This document shows, piece by piece, positions 1-10,611 of a stretch of DNA of 64,000 nt (its first letter is position 1; every line of letters starts with the position of its first letter). The stretch spans positions 2,294,001-2,358,000 of the forward strand of contig NZ_CP073096.1 of the NCBI RefSeq assembly GCF_030503735.1. The letters are read 5' to 3'. Both the position numbers and the translations under genes were made by a program. Source of the DNA: Corynebacterium tuberculostearicum (GTDB taxonomy: Bacteria; Actinomycetota; Actinomycetes; Mycobacteriales; Mycobacteriaceae). A model generated the notes under the pieces. That model saw only the letters and a program-made list of their open reading frames with translations, ran no database searches and was not told the origin of the DNA.

Positions 1-959
1 GAAATCTTTGCCTCTTGGCCAGTTTCCGGATCGCGTGACGAGCATTTTGCCCCATCGAAGCCGTCCTGGCCGCTGCGCGAGCCCACCAGGTTCGGATAGG
101 CATCCGCCAGGTTCTGCTCCCTGTCATTCCAGCTGGGGTAGGACAGGAAGAACCACAGTGCGGCCGCCGCAGCAATCGCGGCCACCGCCAACACAGTGAT
201 GAGCGCAATAAGCCCGCCCTTGCCCTTTTTCTTCGGTGCCGGCGCCATCGGCTGCTGCGCCATGGGCTGGGCCATCGCCTGCGGTTGTTGCTGTTGTTGC
301 GGTGGGGCGAATTGCTGCTGTGGGCGCGGCTCCGGCTCCTGCACGCGCGGAATCTGCGCGGTATCAAACTCGCGCTGCGGGCGCAGGTGCTCCACCACAT
401 CCTTGGCACTACCCGCATTGCCGGTGGGCTTATACTCTGGGCACTTGCGGGCGACGAGCTCTTCAAATGCCGCTACCGCATCGCCGTGCTCCTCACCGGA
501 CGGGCCGGCTGCGGCCAGCACCGAAATTTGGCGTTGCTTATCGACGCCCACTCGGGCCTCCCTCAGCCCATGCACCGCAAAATCCGCCTGATTGCGAGAA
601 ATCAAAAAATCCACCGCACCTGCCAGCGGGCCGAAGACCTCCACGGCATCCTCGCGGCTGAGGTTATCGGGCAGCTGCGAAAGCTGCGTGCCGGCAAAAC
701 CCTCGCGCACGATGAACTCTTGGCCGTCTGCGGTGGTGCCCGTGCCGACCAGCGGTGCGATAGCCGGGTGATGCAAGCCATGCAACGCGGTGGACTTTTC
801 CACCATGCCGGTGGTACCCGGGGCAAAGATCTCCACACTCAACCGCTGGTGGGTGGTGCCGTCTTCTACGGCGAAAAGCGTGGAGGAAGGGGCGCCATCC
901 ACTACGGCCAATTCGTGCAAGTTGTGCTGGGTGGCAAAGAACTCAGGAAGCTGGGGCAC
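1..959 (-). CDS. Pseudokinase-like single-pass membrane protein (3' end cut by window)
   Basis: Reverse-strand reading from a GTG at 957-959 stays open for 319 codons to the window edge, so the C-terminus is missing. AAGGA lies about 10 bases upstream of the GTG; an in-frame TTG at 963-965 is an alternative start. Residues about 1-150 read like a worn Ser/Thr kinase fold: HHPAIAPLVGTG resembles the end of the N-lobe and FAVHGLREARVGVD sits where a catalytic loop would be but has no HRD. A Gln/Pro-rich linker follows (about 205-240), then KKKGKGG, one membrane segment (about 249-272) and an outer domain with a cysteine at about 306. The layout resembles actinobacterial PknB-type receptors without catalysis. 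Function is unknown. It is divergent from clpC. Confidence 0.75.
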   Translation of the reverse strand, partial: MPQLPEFFATQHNLHELAVVDGAPSSTLFAVEDGTTHQRLSVEIFAPGTTGMVEKSTALHGLHHPAIAPLVGTGTTADGQEFIVREGFAGTQLSQLPDNLSREDAVEVFGPLAGAVDFLISRNQADFAVHGLREARVGVDKQRQISVLAAAGPSGEEHGDAVAAFEELVARKCPEYKPTGNAGSAKDVVEHLRPQREFDTAQIPRVQEPEPRPQQQFAPPQQQQQPQAMAQPMAQQPMAPAPKKKGKGGLIALITVLAVAAIAAAAALWFFLSYPSWNDREQNLADAYPNLVGSRSGQDGFDGAKCSSRDPETGQEAKI

Positions 960-1034
960 GATCAAGATTTCCTTAAACAATGCGGGAGAGGGCAGGGAAC
1001 AATAAAACGATTCTAGATTACATGCCCGTGCCCC

Positions 1035-1052
1035 TGTTCGCTACCGGCGTAC
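1035..1052. promoter_or_regulatory. Candidate ClgR operator upstream of clpC
   Basis: TGTTCGCTACCGGCGTAC fits the ClgR consensus I recall from C. glutamicum (WNNWCGCYNANRGCGWWS) at all defined positions but one (central A is C). It lies about 130 bases before clpC, a known ClgR target in corynebacteria. Assignment by motif and context only. Confidence 0.5.
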
Positions 1053-1180
1053 ACCCGTGTGAGCTGCAAGAATGGTAGATTCTCGAGGCATTGCGGGTAT
1101 CTGGGGACAAAACCGGAAATTATCGGCGGATTGCCGCGTTAGAGTGGGTACCACATTAGAAGCGAAAGTATAGGGGAATC

Positions 1181-3943
<2,763 letters not shown>

Positions 3944-3961
3944 ACAGGAGCACGAGTTAAA

Positions 3962-3998
3962 ACCACCCAGCATCTCGCTTTCTGCGAGGCTGGGTGGT
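3962..3998. terminator. Bidirectional terminator between clpC and the lipase gene
   Basis: Arms ACCACCCAGC (3962-3971) and GCTGGGTGGT (3989-3998) pair perfectly, with an inner CTCGC/GCGAG stem. On the minus strand the stem is followed by TTTT, so it suits the convergent lipase gene at least as well as clpC. Confidence 0.8.
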
Positions 3999-4034
3999 AT
4001 TGCGTTGTGTGCGGTTCGGATCTTCTGGGCCCGC

Positions 4035-5246
4035 TCAGCCCGCACAATTCGACGGCGCCGGTTTCCCGTCGAAGCGGTCAAAGAGATACTTCAAGCCCAC
4101 TGGGACATTAATGTATAGCGGCAACGCGTGGTCGGCGCCGGCGCCCGGAATCGTTGCGGTACCAGGCGCGGCCATGAAGTCCACGGTCCCGCCCATCTGG
4201 CAGTACGCCCCTGCGGTAGACCGAACTTGCTCGTGCGGGATGAGGTCATCGTGCGGCGAGCTAGCGATCAACGCCGGCCCCTTCAACGCATGTTTTCCTA
4301 GGTTCTGGCGTAGCAGGGCCTTTTTAATGATGGGCTTACGCTCAACAAGATCAGAGAGTGATTCCCCTGTGCGGGTGAGCTGGCGGGTATTGCTAAAGCC
4401 CCACATGAGGATGGAGTCACCCGTGCAGCTGGTGGCTGCCGAACGCAGGAAATCAATGCCGCGTGGATTGAGTTCTTCTAGGACCGCATCGCGGAACTTG
4501 GGGTCGCGCTCGGCAAAGCCGTTGATGGCGTAGCCCAGCACATGGACGATGGAAGAGCGGTCGATGGCCTTCATTACCTTTGGTAGGTCGGCCGGCGGGG
4601 CGCCGGAGTAGGTACCGGCCACGTTCAGCTCGGGCGCATAAGAGTCGGCGAATTCCGCGGCAGCCAGCGAGGCTCCGCCGCCCTGCGAGTAGCCCGCAAA
4701 GCCAATAGGGGCGTCCTTCGGAGCGTGGGCCAGCTCTAGGCCGGAGCGGGCGGCATCGAGCATGGCGTGCGCTTCTTCAATGTGATTGACATAGGTGTGG
4801 TGCCCTGGCATGCCAAGGCCGATGAGGTCTGCCACGATGACTCGGGCACCATGCTGGAGCGCACCCATGTAGAAGCCGTACTCGTAGTTCGCGTTGATGG
4901 TGGGGGAGCCGACCTTGCTCAGCCCTACCGAGCCCAGGCCCATACCGGCACGCGACGGCGCGCACTGGTCGCCTGCGCCGCGGGTACCAGGCGCGAAGAT
5001 GATGGTGGGCCGCTCGCCTTTGCCGCGCCACGGTGTATTCGGCTCGTATAAGGTTGCCGAGGCCTGAATCGGCCGACCATCATCCGTAGTGGTGTCATAC
5101 GTGAATACCTGCCCGCGGCCGACGCCATCGAGCACGTGCGGCGAGGGTCGGGCCGAGGTCACCGCCGCCTGCGCTGTTGGTGGAACTAAGAGGGTACCGA
5201 GAATCAGTGAACAAACGGCTAAAAGCCTTATGCAAATCTTTTCCAT
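4035..5246 (-). CDS. Secreted lipase, LIP family (alpha/beta hydrolase)
   Basis: Secretory lipase-type hydrolase expected to cleave acylglycerols or esters outside the cell. It has an N-terminal signal peptide (KICIRLLAVCSLILGTLLVP, cleavage near AQA-AV), an APGTRGAGDQC segment typical of the family, and the nucleophile elbow GYSQGG. The acid and histidine are probably in the SSPHDDLIP and GADHALP segments near the C-terminus. ATG at 5244-5246 is chosen; a TTG two codons upstream is also possible. Such lipases are common in lipid-dependent skin corynebacteria. A CCTAC/GTAGG palindrome lies directly upstream. Confidence 0.88.
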   Translation of the reverse strand: MEKICIRLLAVCSLILGTLLVPPTAQAAVTSARPSPHVLDGVGRGQVFTYDTTTDDGRPIQASATLYEPNTPWRGKGERPTIIFAPGTRGAGDQCAPSRAGMGLGSVGLSKVGSPTINANYEYGFYMGALQHGARVIVADLIGLGMPGHHTYVNHIEEAHAMLDAARSGLELAHAPKDAPIGFAGYSQGGGASLAAAEFADSYAPELNVAGTYSGAPPADLPKVMKAIDRSSIVHVLGYAINGFAERDPKFRDAVLEELNPRGIDFLRSAATSCTGDSILMWGFSNTRQLTRTGESLSDLVERKPIIKKALLRQNLGKHALKGPALIASSPHDDLIPHEQVRSTAGAYCQMGGTVDFMAAPGTATIPGAGADHALPLYINVPVGLKYLFDRFDGKPAPSNCAG

Positions 5247-5254
5247 ATCCAAAA

Positions 5255-5270
5255 CCTACCGGTCAGTAGG
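5255..5270. promoter_or_regulatory. Candidate TetR-type operator between lipase and DUF4236 gene
   Basis: CCTACCGGTCAGTAGG has perfect CCTAC/GTAGG arms around a near-palindromic centre. It lies 9 bases upstream of the lipase ATG and 34 bases upstream of the divergent small gene. The form is typical of TetR/AcrR sites; the cognate regulator is not identifiable here. Confidence 0.4.
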
Positions 5271-5290
5271 AACGGTGGAAGCGGAATTGT

Positions 5291-5296
5291 TAAAAT
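5291..5296 (+). promoter_or_regulatory. -10 element of DUF4236 gene
   Basis: TAAAAT lies 8 bases before ATG 5305, as expected for a leaderless transcript. Confidence 0.5.
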
Positions 5297-5304
5297 TTAT
5301 GCTC

Positions 5305-5475
5305 ATGGGACTTCAGTATCGTTCAAGAAAAAAGACCGGCAAGAATAGCTGGATTAACGTTTCTGGCTCCGGAGCCTCGATGTCTACCAAGGTAGGACCT
5401 GTAACGTTTAATTCCCGCGGCGGAATGTGGGTAAATCTGCCCGGCGGCTTCAATTTCCGCGGTCGGTGGCGTTAA
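5305..5475 (+). CDS. DUF4236 family mini-protein
   Basis: A 56-residue basic protein beginning MGLQYRSRKKTGKNSWINVS and rich in Gly, Ser and Arg. The pattern matches DUF4236 (an N-terminal GLxxR..K followed by N-V-S-x-S-G and G-P...N-S-R-G-G). The family has no established function and is often fused to other domains in phages and bacteria; here it stands alone. ATG 5305 is chosen over ATG 5299 because it fits leaderless start spacing and the family N-terminus; there is no Shine-Dalgarno sequence. It sits between the lipase and mutY. Confidence 0.75.
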   Translation: MGLQYRSRKKTGKNSWINVSGSGASMSTKVGPVTFNSRGGMWVNLPGGFNFRGRWR

Positions 5476-5531
5476 ACAGATCACACCCGCAAGATCGCGA
5501 ACTGCGAATATAGCCGACCGTTATTAACTCC

Positions 5532-6392
5532 CTAGATGGGTAGGTGGAAGAGGCCGGCGTCGTTTTGTTCGGCGAGGCCGTCGGCAAGCAGCGAAGCCAA
5601 CGCCCGGGAGCGCTGTGCCGCATCGGGCCAGACCACATCAATCTCGGACTGGGGCACCGGCCCATCCGCCGCGCGCAGCACATCCAAAATCTTGCCGCGC
5701 ACCTGCCGGTCCGTGCCTACGAATTTCTGCACGCGCTTTTTCGCCTGCGCCTGCTCCTGCGCGCTGGGCTCCGGCTGGCCAGCTAACTGCCACGCACAGC
5801 TTGCGCGCAGCGGGCACTGCTCGCAGGAGGGGTTCTTCGCCGTGCACACTAGCGCGCCCAACTCCATGAGCGCGGCCGAAAAGCGCGGCCCATTCTCGGC
5901 CGGCAAAAGCTCGGCTACGGCCGCCAACTCTCGCTTCGCGGGCTGCGGCGCCAGGAACCGGCCCTCTTCCGCCCGGGCATAAACCCGCCTCACATTGGTA
6001 TCGACCACCGGCACATTTGCCCCATAGTGAAAGCACGCCACAGCGCGCGCGGTGTAGTCCCCAATGCCTGGTAGGCGTAGCAATTCATCGACGTCCGCGG
6101 GAACTTCGCCGCTGCCAATTACCCCCGCACACTCCCACAGGCGCAGGGCACGGCGCGGGTAGCCCAGTTTGCCCCAAGCGCGCAGCACCTCCGCTCGGGT
6201 AGCCTGTGCGAAGTCCGCAGGGGTGGGCCAACGCCGCATCCATTCCTCCCACACGGGGGCCACGCGGGCGACGGGGGTTTGCTGGCTCATGACTTCACTG
6301 AGCAGCACGCCCCAGGCGCTGGTGCCAGGCCGGCGCCACGGCAGGTCGCGCTCATTGGCATCGAACCAGGAAAGAAGAACTTGCGTATCCAT
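5532..6392 (-). CDS. mutY: Adenine DNA glycosylase MutY
   Basis: Removes adenine mispaired with 8-oxoguanine in base-excision repair. The catalytic helix carries LSEVMSQQT, the helix-hairpin-helix reads LLRLPGIGDYTA, and VPVVDTNV supplies the catalytic aspartate. The 4Fe-4S ligands are the C-x6-C-x2-C-x5-C series in CTAKNPSCEQCPLRASC. At 286 residues it is short and lacks most of the NUDIX-like C-terminal domain, as in other actinobacterial forms. ATG 6392 is preceded, on its strand, by TAGACT about 10 bases away, suggesting a very short leader. It is divergent from the carbonic anhydrase gene. Confidence 0.96.
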   Translation of the reverse strand: MDTQVLLSWFDANERDLPWRRPGTSAWGVLLSEVMSQQTPVARVAPVWEEWMRRWPTPADFAQATRAEVLRAWGKLGYPRRALRLWECAGVIGSGEVPADVDELLRLPGIGDYTARAVACFHYGANVPVVDTNVRRVYARAEEGRFLAPQPAKRELAAVAELLPAENGPRFSAALMELGALVCTAKNPSCEQCPLRASCAWQLAGQPEPSAQEQAQAKKRVQKFVGTDRQVRGKILDVLRAADGPVPQSEIDVVWPDAAQRSRALASLLADGLAEQNDAGLFHLPI

Positions 6393-6414
6393 CGTGAGGG
6401 ATAGTCTAAGGCAT

Positions 6415-6420
6415 TAGAAT
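6415..6420 (+). promoter_or_regulatory. -10 element of carbonic anhydrase gene
   Basis: TAGAAT, 7 bases before ATG 6428, indicates a leaderless mRNA and argues against the upstream in-frame ATG at 6419, which lies inside the hexamer. Confidence 0.6.
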
Positions 6421-6427
6421 GTGGCCT

Positions 6428-7042
6428 ATGTCTTTACGTAATGTTGCCCACGAACCACAAGCCGTATGGGAGGCCCTCCAGGCCGGAAACCAGCGCGTTC
6501 TCGACGGCGAGACCGTCGACGTGCGCGAGATCTATAACCGCGAGGGTCTTACCCACGGCCAGGATCCCCGCGTGGTAGTCATTTCCTGTTCCGATTCCCG
6601 CGCCCCTATCGAGCACGTATTCAATATTGGCTTCGGCGATGCCTTTGTCATCCGCACCGCCGGCCACATTCTTGACGACTCCGTCCTAGCCTCCCTCGAC
6701 TACGCCCTCGCCGCCCTCAAGCCAAACCTTTTGGTGGTCCTCGGCCATCAATCTTGCGGCGCGGTCGGTGCGGCTACCGGCTTCGTGGCCGGCGGCGAGC
6801 TGCCCACCGGCCTGCAGCGCCCCATTATTGAAAAAGTCGCTGCCTCCGCGCTGGTGGCAGGCCCTAAGGCCACGACTGACGACGTCGAGAGGGAACACAC
6901 CCGCCAGACCGTCGCCCAACTAGTCGCCAACGTGCCCAACATCCGCCGCCTGCTCGACGAGGGCGCCTTGGGCGTCGTCGGCGCGCGCTACCTGCTGGAG
7001 GACTCCAGCGTGGAGACCCTGCAGACCCTTGGCGTGAAGTAG
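6428..7042 (+). CDS. Beta-class carbonic anhydrase
   Basis: Zinc enzyme interconverting CO2 and bicarbonate in the cytoplasm. CSDSRAP holds the first zinc Cys and the Asp-Arg dyad; GHQSCGA supplies the zinc His and second Cys. The 204-residue length is typical. Start chosen from the leaderless promoter (MSLRNVAHEP). Its mutY neighbour is divergent, with only 35 bases between the two starts, so the promoters face each other. A bicarbonate supply is relevant to the carboxylation steps of fatty/mycolic acid and purine synthesis. Confidence 0.95.
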   Translation: MSLRNVAHEPQAVWEALQAGNQRVLDGETVDVREIYNREGLTHGQDPRVVVISCSDSRAPIEHVFNIGFGDAFVIRTAGHILDDSVLASLDYALAALKPNLLVVLGHQSCGAVGAATGFVAGGELPTGLQRPIIEKVAASALVAGPKATTDDVEREHTRQTVAQLVANVPNIRRLLDEGALGVVGARYLLEDSSVETLQTLGVK

Positions 7043-7091
7043 CGGCCTGACACGCGGCGCGGGCTTAGCGCACCGGCCCGCGCCCACCGCT

Positions 7092-7097
7092 TAAAAT
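7092..7097 (+). promoter_or_regulatory. -10 element of the gene at 7105
   Basis: TAAAAT, 7 bases before GTG 7105; leaderless spacing. Confidence 0.55.
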
Positions 7098-7104
7098 TGA
7101 CAGT

Positions 7105-7809
7105 GTGACGCAGAAAAAGCCCCTACCAGAAGAGATCTACAAGCGCCGCCGCGTGGCTGCGCTCATCATCGTGCTCGTGTTGGCCGTGGTGCTGATCTGG
7201 GCGGCCGTGGCCGCCTTCGGGGGCAGCAGCGAGGAGCCGGCCGATACCGCCGCACCTGCCCCTACGTCCGCAGATGAGGAAACCTCCTCCTCTGCCGCCC
7301 CCGAATCCTCCGGGACCGTCTCGGAGACGAAGACGTCGGCCGAGGGGGCATCGGAAAGCAAGGCGGCCGAAAGCGAGCCGTCGAGCGCTGCGCCTGCAAG
7401 CTCCGAGGCAGCCAAGAAGACCTGCGAACTCGCGGATCTCGATGTCCGCACCTCCATGTTGAACTACTCCGTGCCGGAAGGCGAGCTGCCGAAGTTCTTC
7501 ATGACCGTCACCAACCCCACGGCCGCGGACTGCAAAATCGACCTAGATAAGAATCTGCTGCGCTTCGAGGTCTACAAGATGGCCGATAACGAGCGCGTGT
7601 GGTCCGATACGGATTGCTATGCCTCCGTGCAGACCGGCTCGCAAACCTTCCCGGCCGGCAAGGACGTGAAATTCGAGGCCGAATGGTCCCGCCAGGCCTC
7701 CAAACCGGGCGAGTGCACCGACCGCCCCGCGGCCGAGCCCGGTGCCTACTTTGCCCACACCGTCATCGGCGATAACTCCTCCCCGCCGCAGGACTTCACC
7801 CTGCGCTAG
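7105..7809 (+). CDS. Membrane-anchored extracytoplasmic protein of unknown function
   Basis: 234 residues: a basic cytoplasmic tip (KKPLPEEIYKRRR), one membrane helix at about 17-39, a Ser/Glu/Ala-rich linker to about 110, then a globular domain that keeps three cysteines (near TCELADLD, ADCKIDLD and TDCYASVQ). The domain has an immunoglobulin-like look (FMTVTNPTAADC, FPAGKDVKFEAEW). I do not recognise a named family; anchored proteins of this build are conserved near radA in corynebacteria. The leaderless GTG start is supported by the upstream -10. It ends 3 bases before the convergent radA stop. Confidence 0.8.
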   Translation: MTQKKPLPEEIYKRRRVAALIIVLVLAVVLIWAAVAAFGGSSEEPADTAAPAPTSADEETSSSAAPESSGTVSETKTSAEGASESKAAESEPSSAAPASSEAAKKTCELADLDVRTSMLNYSVPEGELPKFFMTVTNPTAADCKIDLDKNLLRFEVYKMADNERVWSDTDCYASVQTGSQTFPAGKDVKFEAEWSRQASKPGECTDRPAAEPGAYFAHTVIGDNSSPPQDFTLR

Positions 7810-7812
7810 GCG

Positions 7813-9180
7813 CTACCCTGACACCGCGGCGATGGCTTGCCCCAGCGTCGCCACTTGGCGCACCTGCATGCCTTCGACCGGCTCGATATCCCCGCGCGGG
7901 ACGAGCGCGTGCTTGTAGCCCAGCCGCGCGGCCTCCATCAAGCGCCGTTCCACGTTCGGTACTGGGCGCAACTCGCCGGCCAGGCCCACCTCGCCGATGA
8001 CTACCGTCTTGGTCGGCAGCGGCTGCTCGTGCAGCGAGGACCACGTCGCCAGCGCAACCGCCAAATCCGTAGCGGTCTCCGTAATCCGCATCCCGCCTAC
8101 CGTGGCCACGTAGGCATCCTTGTCGTTGGTGCGCTGGCCGGCGCGCGCCTGCAGGACCGCGAGCACCATCGGCACGCGATTGGAATCTAGCCCGGTAACC
8201 ACGCGGCGTGGGTTCTTCGCCACTGGGTCCACCGTCAGCGCCTGCACTTCCGCCAGTATCGGCCGCACGCCGTCCATCGCGACCGTCACGGCCGAGCCAT
8301 CCGGTGTCGTACCGTGGTGTGAAAGGAAGAGCCCTGAGGGGTCTGCAACCTCCCGAATGCCGCCGGCCGTCTGCTCAAAGCAGCCCACCTCATCGGTGGC
8401 ACCAAAGCGATTCTTGATGCCACGCAGCATGCGCAGGCTGGATTGGCGGTCGCCCTCGAAGTTTAAAACGACGTCGACAAGATGCTCCAGCACGCGCGGG
8501 CCGGCCACATTGCCGTCCTTGGTTACGTGGCCGACCAGCAGCACCGGAATGCCGGTGGATTTCGCCAGGGAGGTCAGCGCGGCCGTCACCGCGCGCGACT
8601 GCGCCACGCCACCGGATACGCCCTCCACACCCACGGCGTGCATGGTCTGTACGGAGTCGACGATGATAAGGCTTGGCTTGAGCTTATCGACGTGCCCAAA
8701 GACCGCATCCAAGTTGGGCTCGGCCGCCAAATACAGCGATTCCTGCAGCGCCCCGGTGCGCTCGGCGCGGGAGCGGACTTGGCCGGCCGACTCCTCGGCC
8801 GTCGCATAGAGCACGGTGCGGCCGAGCTGCGCCCACCGTGAGGCTACTTCCAGCAAAAGTGTGGATTTGCCCACGCCCGGCTCGCCGGCCATAAGCACCA
8901 CCGAACCCGGCACGATGCCGGTGCCTAGGACGCGGTCGAGCTCGCTGATGCCGGTGCGCACCGTCTTTGTCGCCTGCGCCCCAATCTTGGTAATCGGCTG
9001 CGCCGGGCTCGACGGCGCCACGCTTTTGCTTGCCGACGCCCCTGCCCCCGGATTCGTCACTACCGGTGCCCTTTCCTCCAACGTTCCCCACGACCCACAG
9101 TCCGGGCAGCGCCCGAGCCACTTGGGCGAGACGTATCCGCATTCGGAGCAGGTATGGATGGGGCGAGATTTCTTGGCCAT
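7813..9180 (-). CDS. radA: DNA repair protein RadA
   Basis: RecA-like branch-migration ATPase that processes recombination intermediates. It has an N-terminal C4 zinc finger (CSECG...CPDCG), Walker A GEPGVGKST, the RadA-specific KNRFG motif, and a C-terminal Lon-protease-like domain ending near the ATLGQAIAAVSG terminus. ATG 9180 (MAKKSRPIHTC) is chosen because RadA proteins start a few residues before the finger; the longer ORF adds seven unlikely residues. 455 residues is normal. Confidence 0.96.
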   Translation of the reverse strand: MAKKSRPIHTCSECGYVSPKWLGRCPDCGSWGTLEERAPVVTNPGAGASASKSVAPSSPAQPITKIGAQATKTVRTGISELDRVLGTGIVPGSVVLMAGEPGVGKSTLLLEVASRWAQLGRTVLYATAEESAGQVRSRAERTGALQESLYLAAEPNLDAVFGHVDKLKPSLIIVDSVQTMHAVGVEGVSGGVAQSRAVTAALTSLAKSTGIPVLLVGHVTKDGNVAGPRVLEHLVDVVLNFEGDRQSSLRMLRGIKNRFGATDEVGCFEQTAGGIREVADPSGLFLSHHGTTPDGSAVTVAMDGVRPILAEVQALTVDPVAKNPRRVVTGLDSNRVPMVLAVLQARAGQRTNDKDAYVATVGGMRITETATDLAVALATWSSLHEQPLPTKTVVIGEVGLAGELRPVPNVERRLMEAARLGYKHALVPRGDIEPVEGMQVRQVATLGQAIAAVSG

Positions 9181-9204
9181 AGCTTCTAGCCTAAAACACA
9201 TAAA

Positions 9205-9236
9205 CGCCCCCAGCCCGGAAAGGGAGGCTGGGGGCG
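9205..9236 (-). terminator. Terminator of the lipoprotein gene
   Basis: Perfect 11-bp arms (CGCCCCCAGCC / GGCTGGGGGCG) with a 10-base loop, followed on the minus strand by TTTATG. It separates the lipoprotein gene from radA. Confidence 0.8.
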
Positions 9237-9249
9237 GAAGCGCTGTGGC

Positions 9250-9825
9250 TTAGTTCTTCGGGGCCTCGGAGTAGCCGTCTGGGGACTCTACATCTCGATC
9301 GAATTCGCCGGACTGCATCTGGGTGGCAGCGATGGTGGCGTTTACATCGATGGAGCCATTGGAGAACTCGAAGGTAACCGGGCGGTCGCCGGCGTAGCCA
9401 AAGTCATCATTCTTCAGCTTGGTGGCGATGTACTGGACGGTTTCGGAATCCTGCTGGGGGTGAGCTTCCAGGTTCTTCTGGGAATCAGCAATGATGGACT
9501 GATCACGGTGCAGCGGCTTGGTCTGCTTCATCTCGACGCTCTGGCCATCAACCTTGACGGATTCCAAGGAGACAACGTCGGTGTCATAGCCCTGGTTGAC
9601 CGCGCTAAACTTCAACGCTGCGCTGCCATTCGGCTCTACCAAGATGGTGACATCGCGAACTGCAACCTTGTTGTCTTCCGTGCTTGCAGAAGCGCCATCG
9701 ACCGCAGCCACCTTATCGGCGGTCTGGGTGACTTGACCCGCCGAGCAAGAAGCCAGCGCCAGAGCGGAGACGGCGGTAACGGAAATAATGGCACCGCGGC
9801 GGGCGGCGGACTTCAGGGACTGCAC
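9250..9825 (-). CDS. Putative lipoprotein of unknown function
   Basis: Secreted lipoprotein with a basic N-terminus, a hydrophobic segment and lipobox LASC, then about 165 residues with no recognised domain. The mature part reads like a beta-rich fold (VRDVTILVEPNGSAALKF, VKVDGQSVEM). GTG 9825 is chosen because GGAGG (9836-9840) is 9-10 bases upstream; an in-frame ATG at 9834 would abut that ribosome site. It has its own terminator and is divergent from carD. Similar lipoproteins sit between radA and carD in related genomes. Confidence 0.78.
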   Translation of the reverse strand: MQSLKSAARRGAIISVTAVSALALASCSAGQVTQTADKVAAVDGASASTEDNKVAVRDVTILVEPNGSAALKFSAVNQGYDTDVVSLESVKVDGQSVEMKQTKPLHRDQSIIADSQKNLEAHPQQDSETVQYIATKLKNDDFGYAGDRPVTFEFSNGSIDVNATIAATQMQSGEFDRDVESPDGYSEAPKN

Positions 9826-9974
9826 GTTGAGCATCCTCCATCAATTGCGATCACAGGGCTTATCAACGCTTTAGCCTAGTCCCTTTCGCATTAAAGTACA
9901 CAGTTTGTCCCAAACCGGGCGGGTAGACCGTGGGGGTATACGGGGGTATCCGCAGGCGGGGCGGCCGCCCGTGA

Positions 9975-9980
9975 TAAAAT
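9975..9980 (+). promoter_or_regulatory. -10 element of carD
   Basis: TAAAAT about 47 bases before the carD start, leaving a leader that carries the AAGGAG ribosome site at 10016-10021. Confidence 0.45.
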
Positions 9981-10026
9981 AGCGGCCTTAGTCAACCGGG
10001 ATAAAACGGGAAAATAAGGAGTGGCA

Positions 10027-10611
10027 ATGGAGTATAAGGTCGGCGAGGTCGTCGTCTACCCGCACCACGGTGCGGCCGTCATCGAGGATATCGAGACCCG
10101 CGAGATGGGCGGCGAAACGCTGGAGTACCTGGTGCTGCACATCAACCAGTCCGACCTTGTCGTCCGCGTGCCCATTAAGAACGCCGATAACGTCGGTGTG
10201 CGCGACGTTGTGGGCAAGGAAGGGCTGGAAAAGGTCTTTTCCGTGCTACGTGATGAGGACGTCGAAGAGGCCGGCAACTGGTCCCGCCGTTATAAGGCCA
10301 ACCAGGAGCGCCTCGCCTCCGGCGATATCAATAAGGTTGCTGAGGTCGTGCGTGACCTGTGGCGCCGCGATCAGGACCGTGGCCTCTCGGCCGGCGAGAA
10401 GCGCATGCTGGGTAAGGCCCGGACCATCCTGGTAGGCGAGCTGGCGCTGGCCAAGCCGGTCGATGAGAAGAAGGCCGATACCATGATGGAAGAAATCGAT
10501 GCCACCATCGAGCGACACCGCGCTGCCGGATTGGTAGAAGATAAGTCCATCACCACCGATATCGACAACGACATCGATCTCGATGACCTCTCCTTCGACG
10601 ACGAAGACTAA
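10027..10611 (+). CDS. carD: RNA polymerase-binding transcription factor CarD
   Basis: Stabilises RNA polymerase open complexes, notably at rRNA promoters. The N-terminal RNAP-interaction domain begins [15 protein letters not shown]; the C-terminal helical DNA-binding domain holds the [18 protein letters not shown] segment, and the protein ends in an acidic tail [17 protein letters not shown] 10027 is 5 bases after AAGGAG and matches the family N-terminus; a GTG at 10021 overlaps the ribosome site. 194 residues. It overlaps ispD by 29 bases, so the two are co-transcribed. Confidence 0.96.
   Translation: MEYKVGEVVVYPHHGAAVIEDIETREMGGETLEYLVLHINQSDLVVRVPIKNADNVGVRDVVGKEGLEKVFSVLRDEDVEEAGNWSRRYKANQERLASGDINKVAEVVRDLWRRDQDRGLSAGEKRMLGKARTILVGELALAKPVDEKKADTMMEEIDATIERHRAAGLVEDKSITTDIDNDIDLDDLSFDDED

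Noticed and set aside
285..1016. 243-codon plus-strand ORF at the window start
   Set aside because: Opposes the open minus-strand frame with a membrane helix, linker and ribosome site; the plus frame is a Leu/Arg-rich shadow.
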